Shown here one piece after another: positions 41,709-51,361 of a DNA stretch of 64,000 nucleotides. The notes below the pieces were generated by a model. The model was given only the letters and a program-made list of their open reading frames with translations. It did no database searches and was not told where the DNA came from. The DNA is taken from positions 1-64,000 of the forward strand of contig CBDCWT010000016.1 of NCBI GenBank assembly GCA_965223305.1, read 5' to 3'. The DNA comes from CBDCWT01 sp965223305 (GTDB lineage Bacteria; Planctomycetota; Planctomycetia; Pirellulales; Pirellulaceae). The position numbers were made by a program, and so were the translations under genes. Positions within the stretch are counted from its first letter, which is position 1. Every line of letters starts with the position of its first letter.

Positions 41709-44090
41709 ATGCGCTTCAAAAGTCGTAAGACACTCCTGTGCTGCCTCGTGCTCGTTTCGCAACTGGCAGCCCCGGACGGCCATGCCAACGAGGGCCTCGA
41801 ACTTTTTGAGAAGTGGATTCGCCCGACGCTCATTGAGAAGTGCATTACTTGCCACGGGCCTGAAGAACAGGAGGGCGGTCTGCAGCTAGACCTGCGGGCT
41901 GGCTGGGTCGCCGGTGGGGATTCGGGAACCGCCATCAAGGTTGGTCAGCCCGACGCAAGCCTGCTCATCCGCGCCGTCCGATACGAAGACGCCAGTTTGG
42001 AGATGCCGCCCGATGGCAAGCTCCCGGAGCAGACAATCGCAGCGTTCGAGAAATGGGTCCGGCTGGGTGCTCCCGATCCCCGCAACGAATCGGCGACTGG
42101 TTTGGTGGAAAAGAACGACGGGGTGTCCATCGAGGAAGGTCGCAAGTTTTGGGCGTTTCAGCCGATCGAGCGGCCGCCGATTCCAGCCGTGCGAAACGAA
42201 CGGTGGCCCGCAAATGACATCGACCGTTTGGTGCTGGCTCGACTCGAACAGGAGGGCCTCGACCCTGTCCCAGATTCCGATTCAATTTCGTTGGTGCGCA
42301 GGCTGTTCTTCGATCTGACGGGGCTGCCACCCACGGCGTCGGACATCGAGGAGTTTCTGGTTGACCCTGCTGGAAACTACGGAGCCTTGGTCAACCGATT
42401 GCTCGACTCGCCTGAATTTGGCGAGCGTTGGGGCCGGCACTGGTTGGATGTTGTCCGCTTCGCCCAGTCAAGCGGCGGCGGACGGACGCTGCTCTTCCCC
42501 AATGCCTGGCGTTATCGCGACTATGTGATCGAGTCTTTCAACCGGGATCTGCCCTACGACAAGTTCTTGGTCGAGCAGATTGCGGGTGATCTGCTACCGT
42601 CGCGCGACGTATCTGAAAAGCAACGACGCCTGATTGCAACTGCGTTCCTGCTGCTAGGGCCGACAAACTACGAATTGCAAGACAAGACCATTCTGGAAAT
42701 GGACATTGTCGACGAGCAACTCGACACGCTCGGCAAAGCGATGTTGGGGATGACGATCGGCTGTGCGCGATGCCACGACCACAAGTTCGATCCCATCCCG
42801 ACGCGGGACTATTACGCCATGGCTGGCATCCTGAAGAGTACCAAGGCTGTCCGCCACGAGAATGTCTCGACGTGGAACAAGGTCAGCTTGCCACTACCCG
42901 AGGATGAAGAAGCTCGGGTTGCAGCCGGTGAGGCGCAAGTTGAGCAGGCACGAGAGGATTTGGGAGCCGCTCGATCGGCTTGGCGTGACGCGCAGCGAGT
43001 CAAGCAACGCGACGACAAGTCGGGCGATGCGATCCAGCGCCTCAAGCAAAACGTCGATCGGCTCGCGGCAAGTCTCAAGCAAATCGAAACGGAAGCTCCG
43101 CGTCGACCAATTGCGATGGCTGTTGATGAGAACGAAGAGCCGGGCGACATTCCGATCGCCATTCGTGGAGTCGTGCACAATCGCGGTCCGGTGGTCGAGC
43201 GCGGCGTGCTGCAAGTCGCCACACTGAACGGCTTCGGTCCTATCAAGGAGTCCGCCAGCGGCAGGCTTGAGCTGGCGAATTGGATTGCCGATGCGAACAG
43301 CCCGCTAACAGCGCGAGTCATGGCCAACCGCGTGTGGCACTGGCTGATGGGGCGAGGGATCGTACGGACCGTGGACAACTTCGGCTCGATGGGAGAAGAA
43401 CCATCGCATCCGCAACTACTTGACTATTTGGCTGCGGCATTTATCGCCGACGATTGGTCCATGAAGAAACTAATTCGGCGCATCGTCATGTCGCGTACTT
43501 ACCAGCTGAGTGCCGACGGTCACGTCGCTGAAAGCCATCCGGACCCCGGCAACCGATTGCGTTGGCGGATGGACCGTCGTCGGCTGGAAGCCGAAGAAAT
43601 CCGGGACGCGCTGCTGCTCATCTCGGGCGAGCTCGACACGGCACGTGGTGGACCCAACATCAAAGCTGGTACCACGATCGAGTATGGATATCAGTTTGAC
43701 GACAGTCTCCGTCGCAGCGTCTACCTACCGGTGTTCCGCAACACTCTGCCGGAGTTATTCGAAGTCTTTGACTTCGCCGATCCGAATATACAAGGAGGCA
43801 AGCGGTCGGTGAGTACAATCGCGCCGCAAGCACTCTTGCTGATGAACCATCCGTTCGTTATCGAGCGTGCTCGATCGGCAGCGGCGCGGCTGTTACGCAA
43901 CACCGAAGCAGATCGAAGCACACGCTTGACGACGGCTTATCGTGCTGTGCTCGGGCGGTCGCCGACGGTAGCCGAGCGGCAGGCGTGCCTACAATTCCTC
44001 GGCGGGCAGAGCGAATCTGAGGAGTTACAGGATTGGACAATGGTCTATCAAACGCTGTTTCAATCGCTGGATTTTCGGTATCTTAACTGA
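41709..44090 (+). CDS. PSD1 and cytochrome c domain-containing protein (DUF1549/DUF1553)
   Basis: The 793-residue secreted protein has a signal peptide (residues 7-26), a planctomycete cytochrome c-like region with CITCH at 45-49, DUF1549 (RWPANDIDRLVLARLEQEGL, FFDLTGLPPT, FGERWGRHWLDVVRFAQS) and DUF1553 (LANWIADANSPLTARVMANRVWHWLMGRGIV, then FEVFDFADPN). A second heme-like motif CARCH lies near 352. A coiled-coil insert at about 400-460 interrupts the usual order. Its partner is the DUF1501 protein 67 bases downstream, an arrangement repeated many times in planctomycete genomes. The biochemical role is unproven; a periplasmic redox or polysaccharide-degradation role is proposed for the family. 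Confidence 0.95.
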   Translation: MRFKSRKTLLCCLVLVSQLAAPDGHANEGLELFEKWIRPTLIEKCITCHGPEEQEGGLQLDLRAGWVAGGDSGTAIKVGQPDASLLIRAVRYEDASLEMPPDGKLPEQTIAAFEKWVRLGAPDPRNESATGLVEKNDGVSIEEGRKFWAFQPIERPPIPAVRNERWPANDIDRLVLARLEQEGLDPVPDSDSISLVRRLFFDLTGLPPTASDIEEFLVDPAGNYGALVNRLLDSPEFGERWGRHWLDVVRFAQSSGGGRTLLFPNAWRYRDYVIESFNRDLPYDKFLVEQIAGDLLPSRDVSEKQRRLIATAFLLLGPTNYELQDKTILEMDIVDEQLDTLGKAMLGMTIGCARCHDHKFDPIPTRDYYAMAGILKSTKAVRHENVSTWNKVSLPLPEDEEARVAAGEAQVEQAREDLGAARSAWRDAQRVKQRDDKSGDAIQRLKQNVDRLAASLKQIETEAPRRPIAMAVDENEEPGDIPIAIRGVVHNRGPVVERGVLQVATLNGFGPIKESASGRLELANWIADANSPLTARVMANRVWHWLMGRGIVRTVDNFGSMGEEPSHPQLLDYLAAAFIADDWSMKKLIRRIVMSRTYQLSADGHVAESHPDPGNRLRWRMDRRRLEAEEIRDALLLISGELDTARGGPNIKAGTTIEYGYQFDDSLRRSVYLPVFRNTLPELFEVFDFADPNIQGGKRSVSTIAPQALLLMNHPFVIERARSAAARLLRNTEADRSTRLTTAYRAVLGRSPTVAERQACLQFLGGQSESEELQDWTMVYQTLFQSLDFRYLN

Positions 44091-44157
44091 GGCGGTCAGC
44101 GTCCATATGAAGCGAGCGGTCCCTGCCAGCTCGCGTCTTGCCATTTGAGAGCCTGAC

Positions 44158-45585
44158 ATGATCATTTCACGACGTGGCGCCCTCCAATCTCTTGCCTGCG
44201 GATTCGGCTACCTGGCGGCAACCGGGATGGCCCACGAGGAGGCTCGGGCCGCGTCGACGAATCCCCTGGCGCCTAAGCAGCCCCATTTCCTGCCACGAGC
44301 CAAGCGAGTTATTTTTCTGTTCATGCAGGGTGGGCCTAGCCACGTCGACACGTTCGACTACAAACCTGCCTTGGCTGCGAACCACGGCCGTCCGATCGAG
44401 TTTGATGACGCGCGTGTGCTGGCAAAGACTCGGCAAATCCAGAAACAGCGCGTCATGCAGTCACCGTGGTCTTTCCGGCAGTACGGGCAGTGCGGACAGC
44501 ACGTCTCGGAGCTCTTTCCACATATCGCTCAACACGTGGACGATCTCTGCTTCCTGAAGGGTATGCACACCGACGGTGTCGCGCATGGCCCTTCGACGCT
44601 CTTTCTGCACACAGGGTCTATTAACTTGGTTCGTCCGTCTGTTGGATCGTGGGTACTCTACGGTCTCGGGTCCGAGAACGCGAACCTGCCCGGATTCGTT
44701 ACGATCCAACCTTCGATGGGAAATGGCGGGCCGCGAAATTTCAGCAGCGCTTTCCTCCCGGCAACCTACCAGGGAACGGCGCTGGGGCGGGCGGGTGCCT
44801 CGGCCCAAGAAACCAGAATCCGCAATGTCGCGAATCCCGTCTGGAGTTTCGCCAGGCAGCGCGATCAACTCGAGCTACTGCGCCGGCTCAATGCAGATCA
44901 GCTGCAACGACGTTCCCGTGATGACGAGCTGGAAGCAGTGATCGAATCCTACGAACTCGCTTGGCGCATGCAGCAACACGCACCTGATGTCCTTGACCTC
45001 TCAGGAGAACCTGAGCACATCCAGCGGATGTACGGGATTGGCGAGGAGGGTACGGACAACTTTGGCCGCGAATGCCTGATGGCTCGGCGCCTGGCAGAAG
45101 CAGGGGTGCGCTACATACAGGTGAATTACGGAGACAACACCAACAACCCGCGCTGGGATCAGCACACGAACATCCCCAAGCATGCCATTCACGCGCATAA
45201 TACCGACAAGCCAGTTGCTGGTTTGCTTGCCGACCTCAAGCAACGCGGACTGCTCGAGGATACGCTCGTCTGGTGGGGAGGTGAATTCGGTCGAACACCG
45301 TACGCCCAAGCTGCGGCAGGCGCCAATGGCACCGGTCGGGATCACAACTCCTATGGCTTCACGACCTTCCTGGCGGGCGGAGGGGTGAAACGAGGCTTCA
45401 GCTACGGAGAGACCGACGAGTTTGGCCACCATGCGATCCAGGGCAAAATCCACATGCACGATTGGCACGCGACCCTACTGCACCTCTTAGGTATGGATCA
45501 CAAACGGTTGACCTACACCTACGACGGGCGTCCGTTCCGGCTCACAGACGTCCGCGGCCGAGTGATTCACGACATCTTCGCGTAA
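44158..45585 (+). CDS. DUF1501 family protein
   Basis: The 475-residue protein begins with a twin-arginine-like signal (ISRRGALQSLACGFGYLAATG), indicating folded export. The DUF1501 body follows: KRVIFLFMQGGPSHVDTFDYKPAL, LCFLKGMHTDGVAHGPSTLFLHTG, GLLEDTLVWWGGEFGRTPYAQ and GRDHNSYGFTTFLAGGGVK. The fold is related to sulfatases and alkaline phosphatases. It forms a pair with the PSD1 gene upstream. No known activity can be assigned from the sequence. Confidence 0.95.
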   Translation: MIISRRGALQSLACGFGYLAATGMAHEEARAASTNPLAPKQPHFLPRAKRVIFLFMQGGPSHVDTFDYKPALAANHGRPIEFDDARVLAKTRQIQKQRVMQSPWSFRQYGQCGQHVSELFPHIAQHVDDLCFLKGMHTDGVAHGPSTLFLHTGSINLVRPSVGSWVLYGLGSENANLPGFVTIQPSMGNGGPRNFSSAFLPATYQGTALGRAGASAQETRIRNVANPVWSFARQRDQLELLRRLNADQLQRRSRDDELEAVIESYELAWRMQQHAPDVLDLSGEPEHIQRMYGIGEEGTDNFGRECLMARRLAEAGVRYIQVNYGDNTNNPRWDQHTNIPKHAIHAHNTDKPVAGLLADLKQRGLLEDTLVWWGGEFGRTPYAQAAAGANGTGRDHNSYGFTTFLAGGGVKRGFSYGETDEFGHHAIQGKIHMHDWHATLLHLLGMDHKRLTYTYDGRPFRLTDVRGRVIHDIFA

Positions 45586-45731
45586 CTGGCGAAACTGGAA
45601 ACGGACAAGAGAACAGCTGCGGCTTCAAGCCTCTCTCGAGCGCCTCGAGCGCGGCGGGGCTCTTTGACACGTTGATTCAGTGCCGGCCATCCAACGCCCG
45701 TGCTGCCGGTGGCAGAACATCAATCGCCTAG

Positions 45732-45905
45732 CCCGAATTATTCATGAGCGATCTGCTGCGAGGTCGCAAGTCCATCCGTGGCTTCGTCATGCTTCACAAT
45801 TCTCCCTCGACGTATTGCTTCAATACGCCTGCGGGAGAATTGCTCGCCTTCCTTGCCACGAACGTACTTACAACCTCTCGCGACGATCTTCATGAATAAT
45901 CCGGG
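45732..45905 (+). mobile_element. MITE-like palindromic element, copy 1 (174 bp)
   Basis: The terminal inverted repeats are CCCGAATTATTCATGA on the left and TCATGAATAATCCGGG on the right (one mismatch when inverted), bracketed by CTAG on both sides (45728-45731 and 45906-45909). The interior is itself palindromic: GAATTCTCC-like arms enclose TATTGCTTCAATACG. There is no coding capacity. Three more copies occur at 49250-49423, 59727-59900 and 61828-61995 (inverted). The 4-bp CTAR flank resembles the YTAR target of IS5-type transposases, so an IS5-family enzyme elsewhere may move it. Confidence 0.88.
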
Positions 45906-45930
45906 CTAGCCGCGAGACACAACGGCACTC

Positions 45931-46012
45931 CATTTTTCTGTCCCTATCTTTCTGTCGTTAAGCAGATCGGCCAGCAGGTTTTGGATGACAGAAAAATTGG
46001 GACAGAAAGATG
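45931..46012. terminator. Inverted repeat, possible bidirectional terminator
   Basis: CATTTTTCTGTCC and CTATCTTTCTGTC on the left (45931-45956) pair imperfectly with GACAGAAAAATTGGGACAG and AAAGATG on the right (45987-46012). The hairpin lies between two convergent genes, which suits termination in both directions, but it has no classical GC-stem/T-tract form and may instead be another dispersed repeat. Confidence 0.45.
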
Positions 46013-46020
46013 GCGTAGCT

Positions 46021-49000
46021 TCAACGTCGAGCTTCCCGGTCGATGGTCACAATCACTCGGCGATACGATGTGAGTGCCGGGTCGCCATCGTCTCGAACTT
46101 CGAGAATGATATGGACTGTCTTGGGTGAATCCACATCCGGCGCCGTGAACTTGGCTGCCGCTGTCTGCGCGTCACGCATTCGAAAGTTGTCTAGCTCGAT
46201 CTCGAGCGGAAGCGTGCCTACTTCGCGGTAGGGGTACCAACTGTATGAAATCGAGTCCCCGTCGGGATCCGCCGTTCCCGTTGCATCCAGCATGACTTCT
46301 TGGTCTGGCGCCACGGTGACCAGAACGGGGCGCCTCGTGGCGTCGCCGTTCACCACGACTCTGGGTGAGTGGTTGGCGTCTGCACGGCCGCTCGTGTTAC
46401 TCCAGTCGATGCGGGCGGCGAAATCGTGCTGGTAACCTTCTCGCCAGCGCCAGATCGTGGCATGGTTGCTGGTATACCATTGGCCGTCAACACCACGCAC
46501 CTCATCCACCGTATTGGTCCAAATCGGGCGGGTTTCGGGTTCGTGATAGTACCGTTTCGGAGGAGCTGTATAGAGCTCGTAGCGGCCACCCCACCCGCCC
46601 CAATCGGGATGCTCCGGTTCATTGAGGCCGTTGGGAATCAACCAGAAGAAGGAAGGGGTGTCACCCTCCATCAAGTACTTCGTGCGAGGATGCAACGCGC
46701 CCAGCGGTCCGTGATTCTGGCGAATGTGCTTGTCCAGCCACGGATTGTCTACAAGCGAAAAATCGGGGCCGCGGAAGCGACCATGGAACTTGTCGCCCGA
46801 GATACCAACCCAAGTCGCGAAGTGATACGCGCCCTGGTTCCCCTCTTCATAACCGGGAGTGACAATGTAAAACAAGTTGGGAAAAGTGTTCCGCAACCAC
46901 GGCCCGGCATCGTCTTGATCGGAAATAGTGTAGACCCTCAGCTTCTCCACAAACTTCTTCAACTCGTCTTTACTACGAGTTTGCTGAACTTTCCAGATCG
47001 CCTGGGCCAAACAGTTGGCTCCGCCCCACACCGAAACATAGATAGGACGCGGATCGTCGCGATCGACTACCTCGATGATCAAGTCGGAACCGCTGGAATC
47101 ATGCCCTTCGCCGACACCCTGCATGCCGAATTTGGGTACACCGGTTGCCACGACGTTCAACAGGGAGTCCGCCGGAGGCCAACCGTCGGCATGAACCATG
47201 AAGTTCTTCCGAACCTTCCGATACGCCTCGATGCGCTCGACGATCTTCTCGGGCGCCGTTCGATTGCGTAACCAGCATGACGTGGTTGCGACGAGTGCTT
47301 CGATGTTCAGTTCGTTGGCATAACATAGCAGCCTCACCATCGACTGTTCGTCGTCAGGCTCGTTCGTGATATCGGTTAGGACAATGACGCGCGGCCTGTC
47401 GTCTACCCTGTTTTTTCCGCCGTAGACGCTCCAAGTCCGCGCCGTTTTCCAGGGCATCGCCCCCACGCGGTCCGCCCATCGCCGGTAGGCCGCGTCTAGT
47501 CGCATGACGACCTTCGGCCGCTCTGCTACCAAGTTGTGACTCTCGCTGCGGTCCTCGTCTAAATCGAACAGTTCCCAAGGTTGGTCGGCGTACGCCACAA
47601 GCTTCCATTTTCCGTCCCGAACCACGCGGTTGCCTTCGTGTTCAATGCAGATTGGATCCTGGTGAATCGGAGCCGAGTTGCCCTGCAGGGTCTTTACTAG
47701 GCTGACGCCTTCCCCTTGGGGGACCCGAACGCCGTTCTTCATCTCTGGGCGTGATGCGTGGCCGACCTCGAGGCACGTCTCAACAATGTCCGGCAGATAT
47801 CCGTACTGCTGCAGAATTCGACCCTCGCGAGCCGGAGTGATACCCTTCGGCCAATGCACGATCAACGGTGTTTGCACGCCACCCTGGTGAGTAAAGTGCT
47901 TGTATTCACGGAAAGGTGTATTCGAAAGTGTGGCCCAACCCTTACCGTACTTGATCCCACCCTTCCCATATTGGCCGAGGTTCTTGAACTCGAACTGTCC
48001 AAACGGCCCGGATTCGGCCTCGCCGCCGTTGTCGGAGAGAAAAAAGAGCAACGTGTTGCGCAATTGGCCACTCATTTCCAGCTGAGCGATGAGTTTGCCG
48101 ACGTTCTGATCTACCCGATCGATCATGCCGGCGTAGGTGGCCATGATCGCGTCTAGTTCGTTTCGCTTTTCTCGATCAAGACTTTCCCAAGCCGGTACAA
48201 CTCTCGGACGCGGCGCGAGCTTGGTGTTCTTAGGAACGAGCCCCATGGCCTTCTGTCGCGCCAGGCGTTTGGCACGCAGCACGTCCCAACCTTCCCTAAA
48301 GTGTCCCCGGTACTTCCGATACTCCTCCGGCATGCACTGCATGGGAAAATGCGGGGCGTTGTAAGCAAGGTAAAGAAAGAACGGCCCCGCGTCCGTCTGC
48401 TGGTGATGCTCGGCAAGAAAACCGATCGCTGCATCGGAGATGGCGTCGGTAATGTAGAAACGCTCACCTGTGGCTGTGATTGGCTCGTTACCCCGGTGAA
48501 GATCGGCGGGTCGAAAAAAGTCTGACGAGCCGGCGAGGTGACCGTAGAAACGATCGAAGCCGCGTTGCAGAGGCCAGGTCGACTGCTTTTCGTTCGCCAA
48601 GTGCCACTTGCCGCTCATGTACGTTGCGTAACCAGCAGCTTTGAGCATCTCGGGAAGAGTGGGAATCGCTTCGTCCAGCCAACCTTGATATTCACGCGGA
48701 ATGTGCAAACGCTGGTCACTCGTGAGGCGCGCGACTGAACGAAGGTGATCCGGCTGTGAGTCCCTGCTACGGCCACGAGGAAGCGTCATATGTCCGACGC
48801 CAACCTGGTGCGGATGCAGGCCGGTCATCAACGTCGCGCGTGTCGGACAACAGCGCGCTCCGTTGTAGAACTGCCCAAAGCGAACACCGGCGCTCGCGAG
48901 TCGATCCAGGTTCGGTGTCTCGACCAAGCCTCCGTAGCAGCCGATGTTCGACCAGCCCATGTCGTCGACCATGATGATGACGATGTTCGGCCGGTCGTCT

Positions 49001-49068
49001 GCCAAAACCACGCTCGCCAGGCCAACCATTAGCACCATCAGCGTAAAGAGGAAACATCTGTTGGCCAT
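46021..49068 (-). CDS. Secreted sulfatase fused to DUF1593 (nucleoside-hydrolase-like) domain
   Basis: The ATG at 49068 follows AAGGAGC at a suitable distance and opens a signal peptide (CFLFTLMVLMVGLASVVLA), giving 1015 residues. Residues 25-550 are a sulfatase: RPNIVIIMVDDMGWSNIGCYGG, formylglycine motif CCPTR with Cys73, GKWHLANEKQSTWPLQRGFD and FLSDNGG. From about 555 the protein turns into DUF1593: RPRVIVLTDITNEPDDEQSM (the aspartate-rich nucleoside-hydrolase-like start), VSVWGGANCLAQAIWKV, and a C-terminal Ig-like beta domain (DATGTADPDGDSISYSWYPYREVG). DUF1593 proteins occur in polysaccharide-degrading bacteria. The fusion suggests desulfation and glycan or glycoside cleavage by one exported protein; the substrate is unknown. 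Confidence 0.92.
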   Translation of the reverse strand: MANRCFLFTLMVLMVGLASVVLADDRPNIVIIMVDDMGWSNIGCYGGLVETPNLDRLASAGVRFGQFYNGARCCPTRATLMTGLHPHQVGVGHMTLPRGRSRDSQPDHLRSVARLTSDQRLHIPREYQGWLDEAIPTLPEMLKAAGYATYMSGKWHLANEKQSTWPLQRGFDRFYGHLAGSSDFFRPADLHRGNEPITATGERFYITDAISDAAIGFLAEHHQQTDAGPFFLYLAYNAPHFPMQCMPEEYRKYRGHFREGWDVLRAKRLARQKAMGLVPKNTKLAPRPRVVPAWESLDREKRNELDAIMATYAGMIDRVDQNVGKLIAQLEMSGQLRNTLLFFLSDNGGEAESGPFGQFEFKNLGQYGKGGIKYGKGWATLSNTPFREYKHFTHQGGVQTPLIVHWPKGITPAREGRILQQYGYLPDIVETCLEVGHASRPEMKNGVRVPQGEGVSLVKTLQGNSAPIHQDPICIEHEGNRVVRDGKWKLVAYADQPWELFDLDEDRSESHNLVAERPKVVMRLDAAYRRWADRVGAMPWKTARTWSVYGGKNRVDDRPRVIVLTDITNEPDDEQSMVRLLCYANELNIEALVATTSCWLRNRTAPEKIVERIEAYRKVRKNFMVHADGWPPADSLLNVVATGVPKFGMQGVGEGHDSSGSDLIIEVVDRDDPRPIYVSVWGGANCLAQAIWKVQQTRSKDELKKFVEKLRVYTISDQDDAGPWLRNTFPNLFYIVTPGYEEGNQGAYHFATWVGISGDKFHGRFRGPDFSLVDNPWLDKHIRQNHGPLGALHPRTKYLMEGDTPSFFWLIPNGLNEPEHPDWGGWGGRYELYTAPPKRYYHEPETRPIWTNTVDEVRGVDGQWYTSNHATIWRWREGYQHDFAARIDWSNTSGRADANHSPRVVVNGDATRRPVLVTVAPDQEVMLDATGTADPDGDSISYSWYPYREVGTLPLEIELDNFRMRDAQTAAAKFTAPDVDSPKTVHIILEVRDDGDPALTSYRRVIVTIDREARR

Positions 49069-49249
49069 CGGTTCAGCTCCTTCACGACTCGTGTGGTCGC
49101 CAAAATTGAATTGCGGCTTCGGTGGTCGTATCCGACATACGGTGAATGAAGTGGTTTCCGACTCGGTTGAGTTCAATCGTGCCACAAGATACGCGCCGCG
49201 CCGAGGTGGCTCAGCGTTCGAGCGAACGTGAGATGGGAATGCATCCTAG

Positions 49250-49423
49250 CCCGAATTATTCATGAGCGATCTGCTGCGAGGTCGTAAGTCCATCCGTGGC
49301 TTCGTCATGCTTCACAATTCTCCCTCGACGTATTGCTGCAATACGCCTGCAGAAGAATTGCTTGCCTTCCTTGCCACGAACGTACTTACAACCTCTCGCG
49401 ACGATCTTCATGAATAATCCGGG
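49250..49423 (+). mobile_element. MITE-like palindromic element, copy 2 (174 bp)
   Basis: Nearly identical to copy 1, with CTAG on both sides (49246-49249 and 49424-49427). It lies in the intergenic region between the sulfatase-DUF1593 gene and the CehA-like gene. Small differences from copy 1 (for example TATTGCTGCAATACG and GCAGAAGAATTGC inside) show separate drift. Confidence 0.88.
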
Positions 49424-49432
49424 CTAGGTGTG

Positions 49433-51097
49433 TCAGTCCAGTCGTTTCATGGCCTGTTCAAACAGATCAACGAAGCGCAGTCGATGTGTTTGTGCCTCGT
49501 AACGACCTTGCGTTCGATAATACTCTTGCTGGCGTACGAGCTGCTGTTTCAGGTTCTCGATTGCCGACTCGACACGGATTGGCTGATCACCGACCAGTAC
49601 CTGTACGACACCCGTGTGAGCCATCTCGTTCTGCCGAATTCGAAGTCCCTGTTCGACGGCCTTCTTGGGACCACCCACTCCTCGTGCGGCGATCCAGCAA
49701 CTTGCAGTGACCTGCAGCTCTTTCTTGATTGTCAGCCGATGTAGCCCGTCGTCGCGGCTCCGCAGCGCTTCGACCGGGATGGGCCGTCCTAAGCGGACAA
49801 CTTCAAGTACACTGAGAGGGCGCGGACTGGCGAGTTCCGCAGTGATTGCGATCTGCCCGCCCAGCGGTGGAAGTCGAACCACTCCTCCCGGTCCCACTCC
49901 CCCTACCTCCAATTGGATGATCGGTCCGCTGGTCACGAACACCTCGCCGCGGCCAACAGCCTCTTTCCAGGTGACGAAGTCGTGCTTTGCTCCCGTCCGC
50001 ACATACGTCCGGACTTCTCCGAGCAACGGTTGCCACCGATCGCGAAACCCAAAATTCGGCAGATCGGTGCCCGCCAGAGGCGGCACGATGAATCCGCAGT
50101 TCAGGAGTTGGTACCAGACATCGGTCTTGTAGAGGTGCGTGTTGGCAATCTCGAAAAAATCAACTTGTCCCAACACCGTGTCTAGCATCGCGGTTGAACT
50201 GCGCGCCAGGGAAGCCCCGTGAGCTGGACCGCCGATACCTCCCAAGTCATGAGTCCTCTTGAAGACATCGAACAGTGGCGGATAGTTGTATGGCACACGC
50301 GGTTCGCCGATGCCTCCGGTCGAGATGGGTGGAATGACTCTTCCAATGCCCAATAGATTGATGTGCCCTTGTGTCGAGTCACGATATTCCTCGCCTGCAC
50401 GGATTAGCCGCTTTCCGTCCGTGGCCTCGCCCCGCTTGCCGTAGGCAAACTGTTGCGCCCAAATACCCGGCAGGTTGCCGCCCTTGAGCACCAGAAAGTG
50501 GGCATGAGATAGACCGTCCGCGTCCAGCATCGTCAACCAGTCTCCGTCGTGCCTTGGATCTGTCCGCTCGTAGTGCAGGTGTTCGTCCGCAGCGTGCCAG
50601 CCTTCGCCTTGTAGATCGATCCACCTTGCCAGGCGAATCTCCACCGTCGCGATGGAGCTCTGGAGGTCGAAACGAGCAGTGACCGGGTGGTACTCAAACC
50701 CCTTCGCGACAGTTACGGTGCCGGAGCGGGCGTGTGCGGCGAGCGGAACGAGCACGTCGCCGGTTCCACGCGAATAAGTTGCGACAAACTGTTGCCTTCG
50801 CCGCTGGTGAATCGAGACGAATCGAAGACCATGCCGACCGACGGCGGGCGGAACGTATTCCGTCCCGTTCACCGACAGAGTGAAGCGCGCCGCCACGGGC
50901 TGACCAGAGTCGGCATCGAGCACCCTCAAATTCAGGAAAGCCCCGTTCTCGACGTTCTCGGCAGCCGCAGTGACCTGATAGGTTGCCGCCTGATGACCTT
51001 CATGTGCACACACGATCTGATGACTGCACACGAGCCAAGAGACGAGACCGGCCCACAACATGCCACTCGTTGACGCCAACGACAAAGGACGCATCAC
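49433..51097 (-). CDS. CehA/McbA-like secreted metallohydrolase
   Basis: The 554-residue protein has a signal peptide (WAGLVSWLVCSHQIVCAHE), an N-terminal beta-sandwich (LNLRVLDADSGQPVAARFTL) and a PHP-type metal-binding core (GEGWHAADEHLHYERTDP, LSHAHFLVLKGG, GGIGGPAHGAS). The family includes the carbaryl hydrolase CehA, but most members have unknown substrates. It is paralogous to the protein at 60166-61788: both share LLNCGF followed by an AGT segment and VTTGP/VTSGP. A long amphipathic C-terminal helix ends the protein. The 3' end is 10 bases from MITE copy 2. Confidence 0.85.
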   Translation of the reverse strand: MMRPLSLASTSGMLWAGLVSWLVCSHQIVCAHEGHQAATYQVTAAAENVENGAFLNLRVLDADSGQPVAARFTLSVNGTEYVPPAVGRHGLRFVSIHQRRRQQFVATYSRGTGDVLVPLAAHARSGTVTVAKGFEYHPVTARFDLQSSIATVEIRLARWIDLQGEGWHAADEHLHYERTDPRHDGDWLTMLDADGLSHAHFLVLKGGNLPGIWAQQFAYGKRGEATDGKRLIRAGEEYRDSTQGHINLLGIGRVIPPISTGGIGEPRVPYNYPPLFDVFKRTHDLGGIGGPAHGASLARSSTAMLDTVLGQVDFFEIANTHLYKTDVWYQLLNCGFIVPPLAGTDLPNFGFRDRWQPLLGEVRTYVRTGAKHDFVTWKEAVGRGEVFVTSGPIIQLEVGGVGPGGVVRLPPLGGQIAITAELASPRPLSVLEVVRLGRPIPVEALRSRDDGLHRLTIKKELQVTASCWIAARGVGGPKKAVEQGLRIRQNEMAHTGVVQVLVGDQPIRVESAIENLKQQLVRQQEYYRTQGRYEAQTHRLRFVDLFEQAMKRLD

Positions 51098-51219
51098 GGA
51101 GTCTCCAGTCCACGTTTCCCGTAGTACGGCCCAAACACTAAGTTGCCTCCGCCTTACCCAACGCCGTTAGGGACTTCTTGTAGCCTACTTCGCTGGGATT
51201 TGGACGAATCCGCAGTCAC

Positions 51220-51318
51220 CAAACTCTGGCGAGTTCGGCTACCAAACGCAGTTCGCCAAACTCTGGCGAGTTCGGCTACCAAACGCGGTTCGCCAAACTC
51301 TGGCGAGTTCGGCTACTA
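51220..51318. repeat. 38-bp tandem repeat with AAACTCTGGCGAGTTCGGCTA core
   Basis: Three copies of a 22-23 bp core begin at 51220, 51258 and 51296, joined by 15-bp spacers (CAAACGCAGTTCGCC type). The core is the inverse of the repeat at 26485-26524. It lies between a gene start and a convergent-type gene end, with no coding role seen. Confidence 0.85.
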
Positions 51319-51361
51319 CCGAATCTGCTACGACGTGGCACCCTCACCCCGCCGTTTTCGC

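Larger units (their letters stand above)
45586..46020. other. Convergent intergenic region with MITE copy 1 and a hairpin
   Basis: The region lies between convergent genes. It holds MITE-like copy 1 (45732-45905) and an inverted repeat at 45931-46012. No gene is supported. Confidence 0.6.

Noticed and set aside
51220..51318. Possible short CRISPR-like array (23-bp repeat, 15-bp spacer)
   Set aside because: The spacers are nearly identical to each other and too short, and no cas genes are present.
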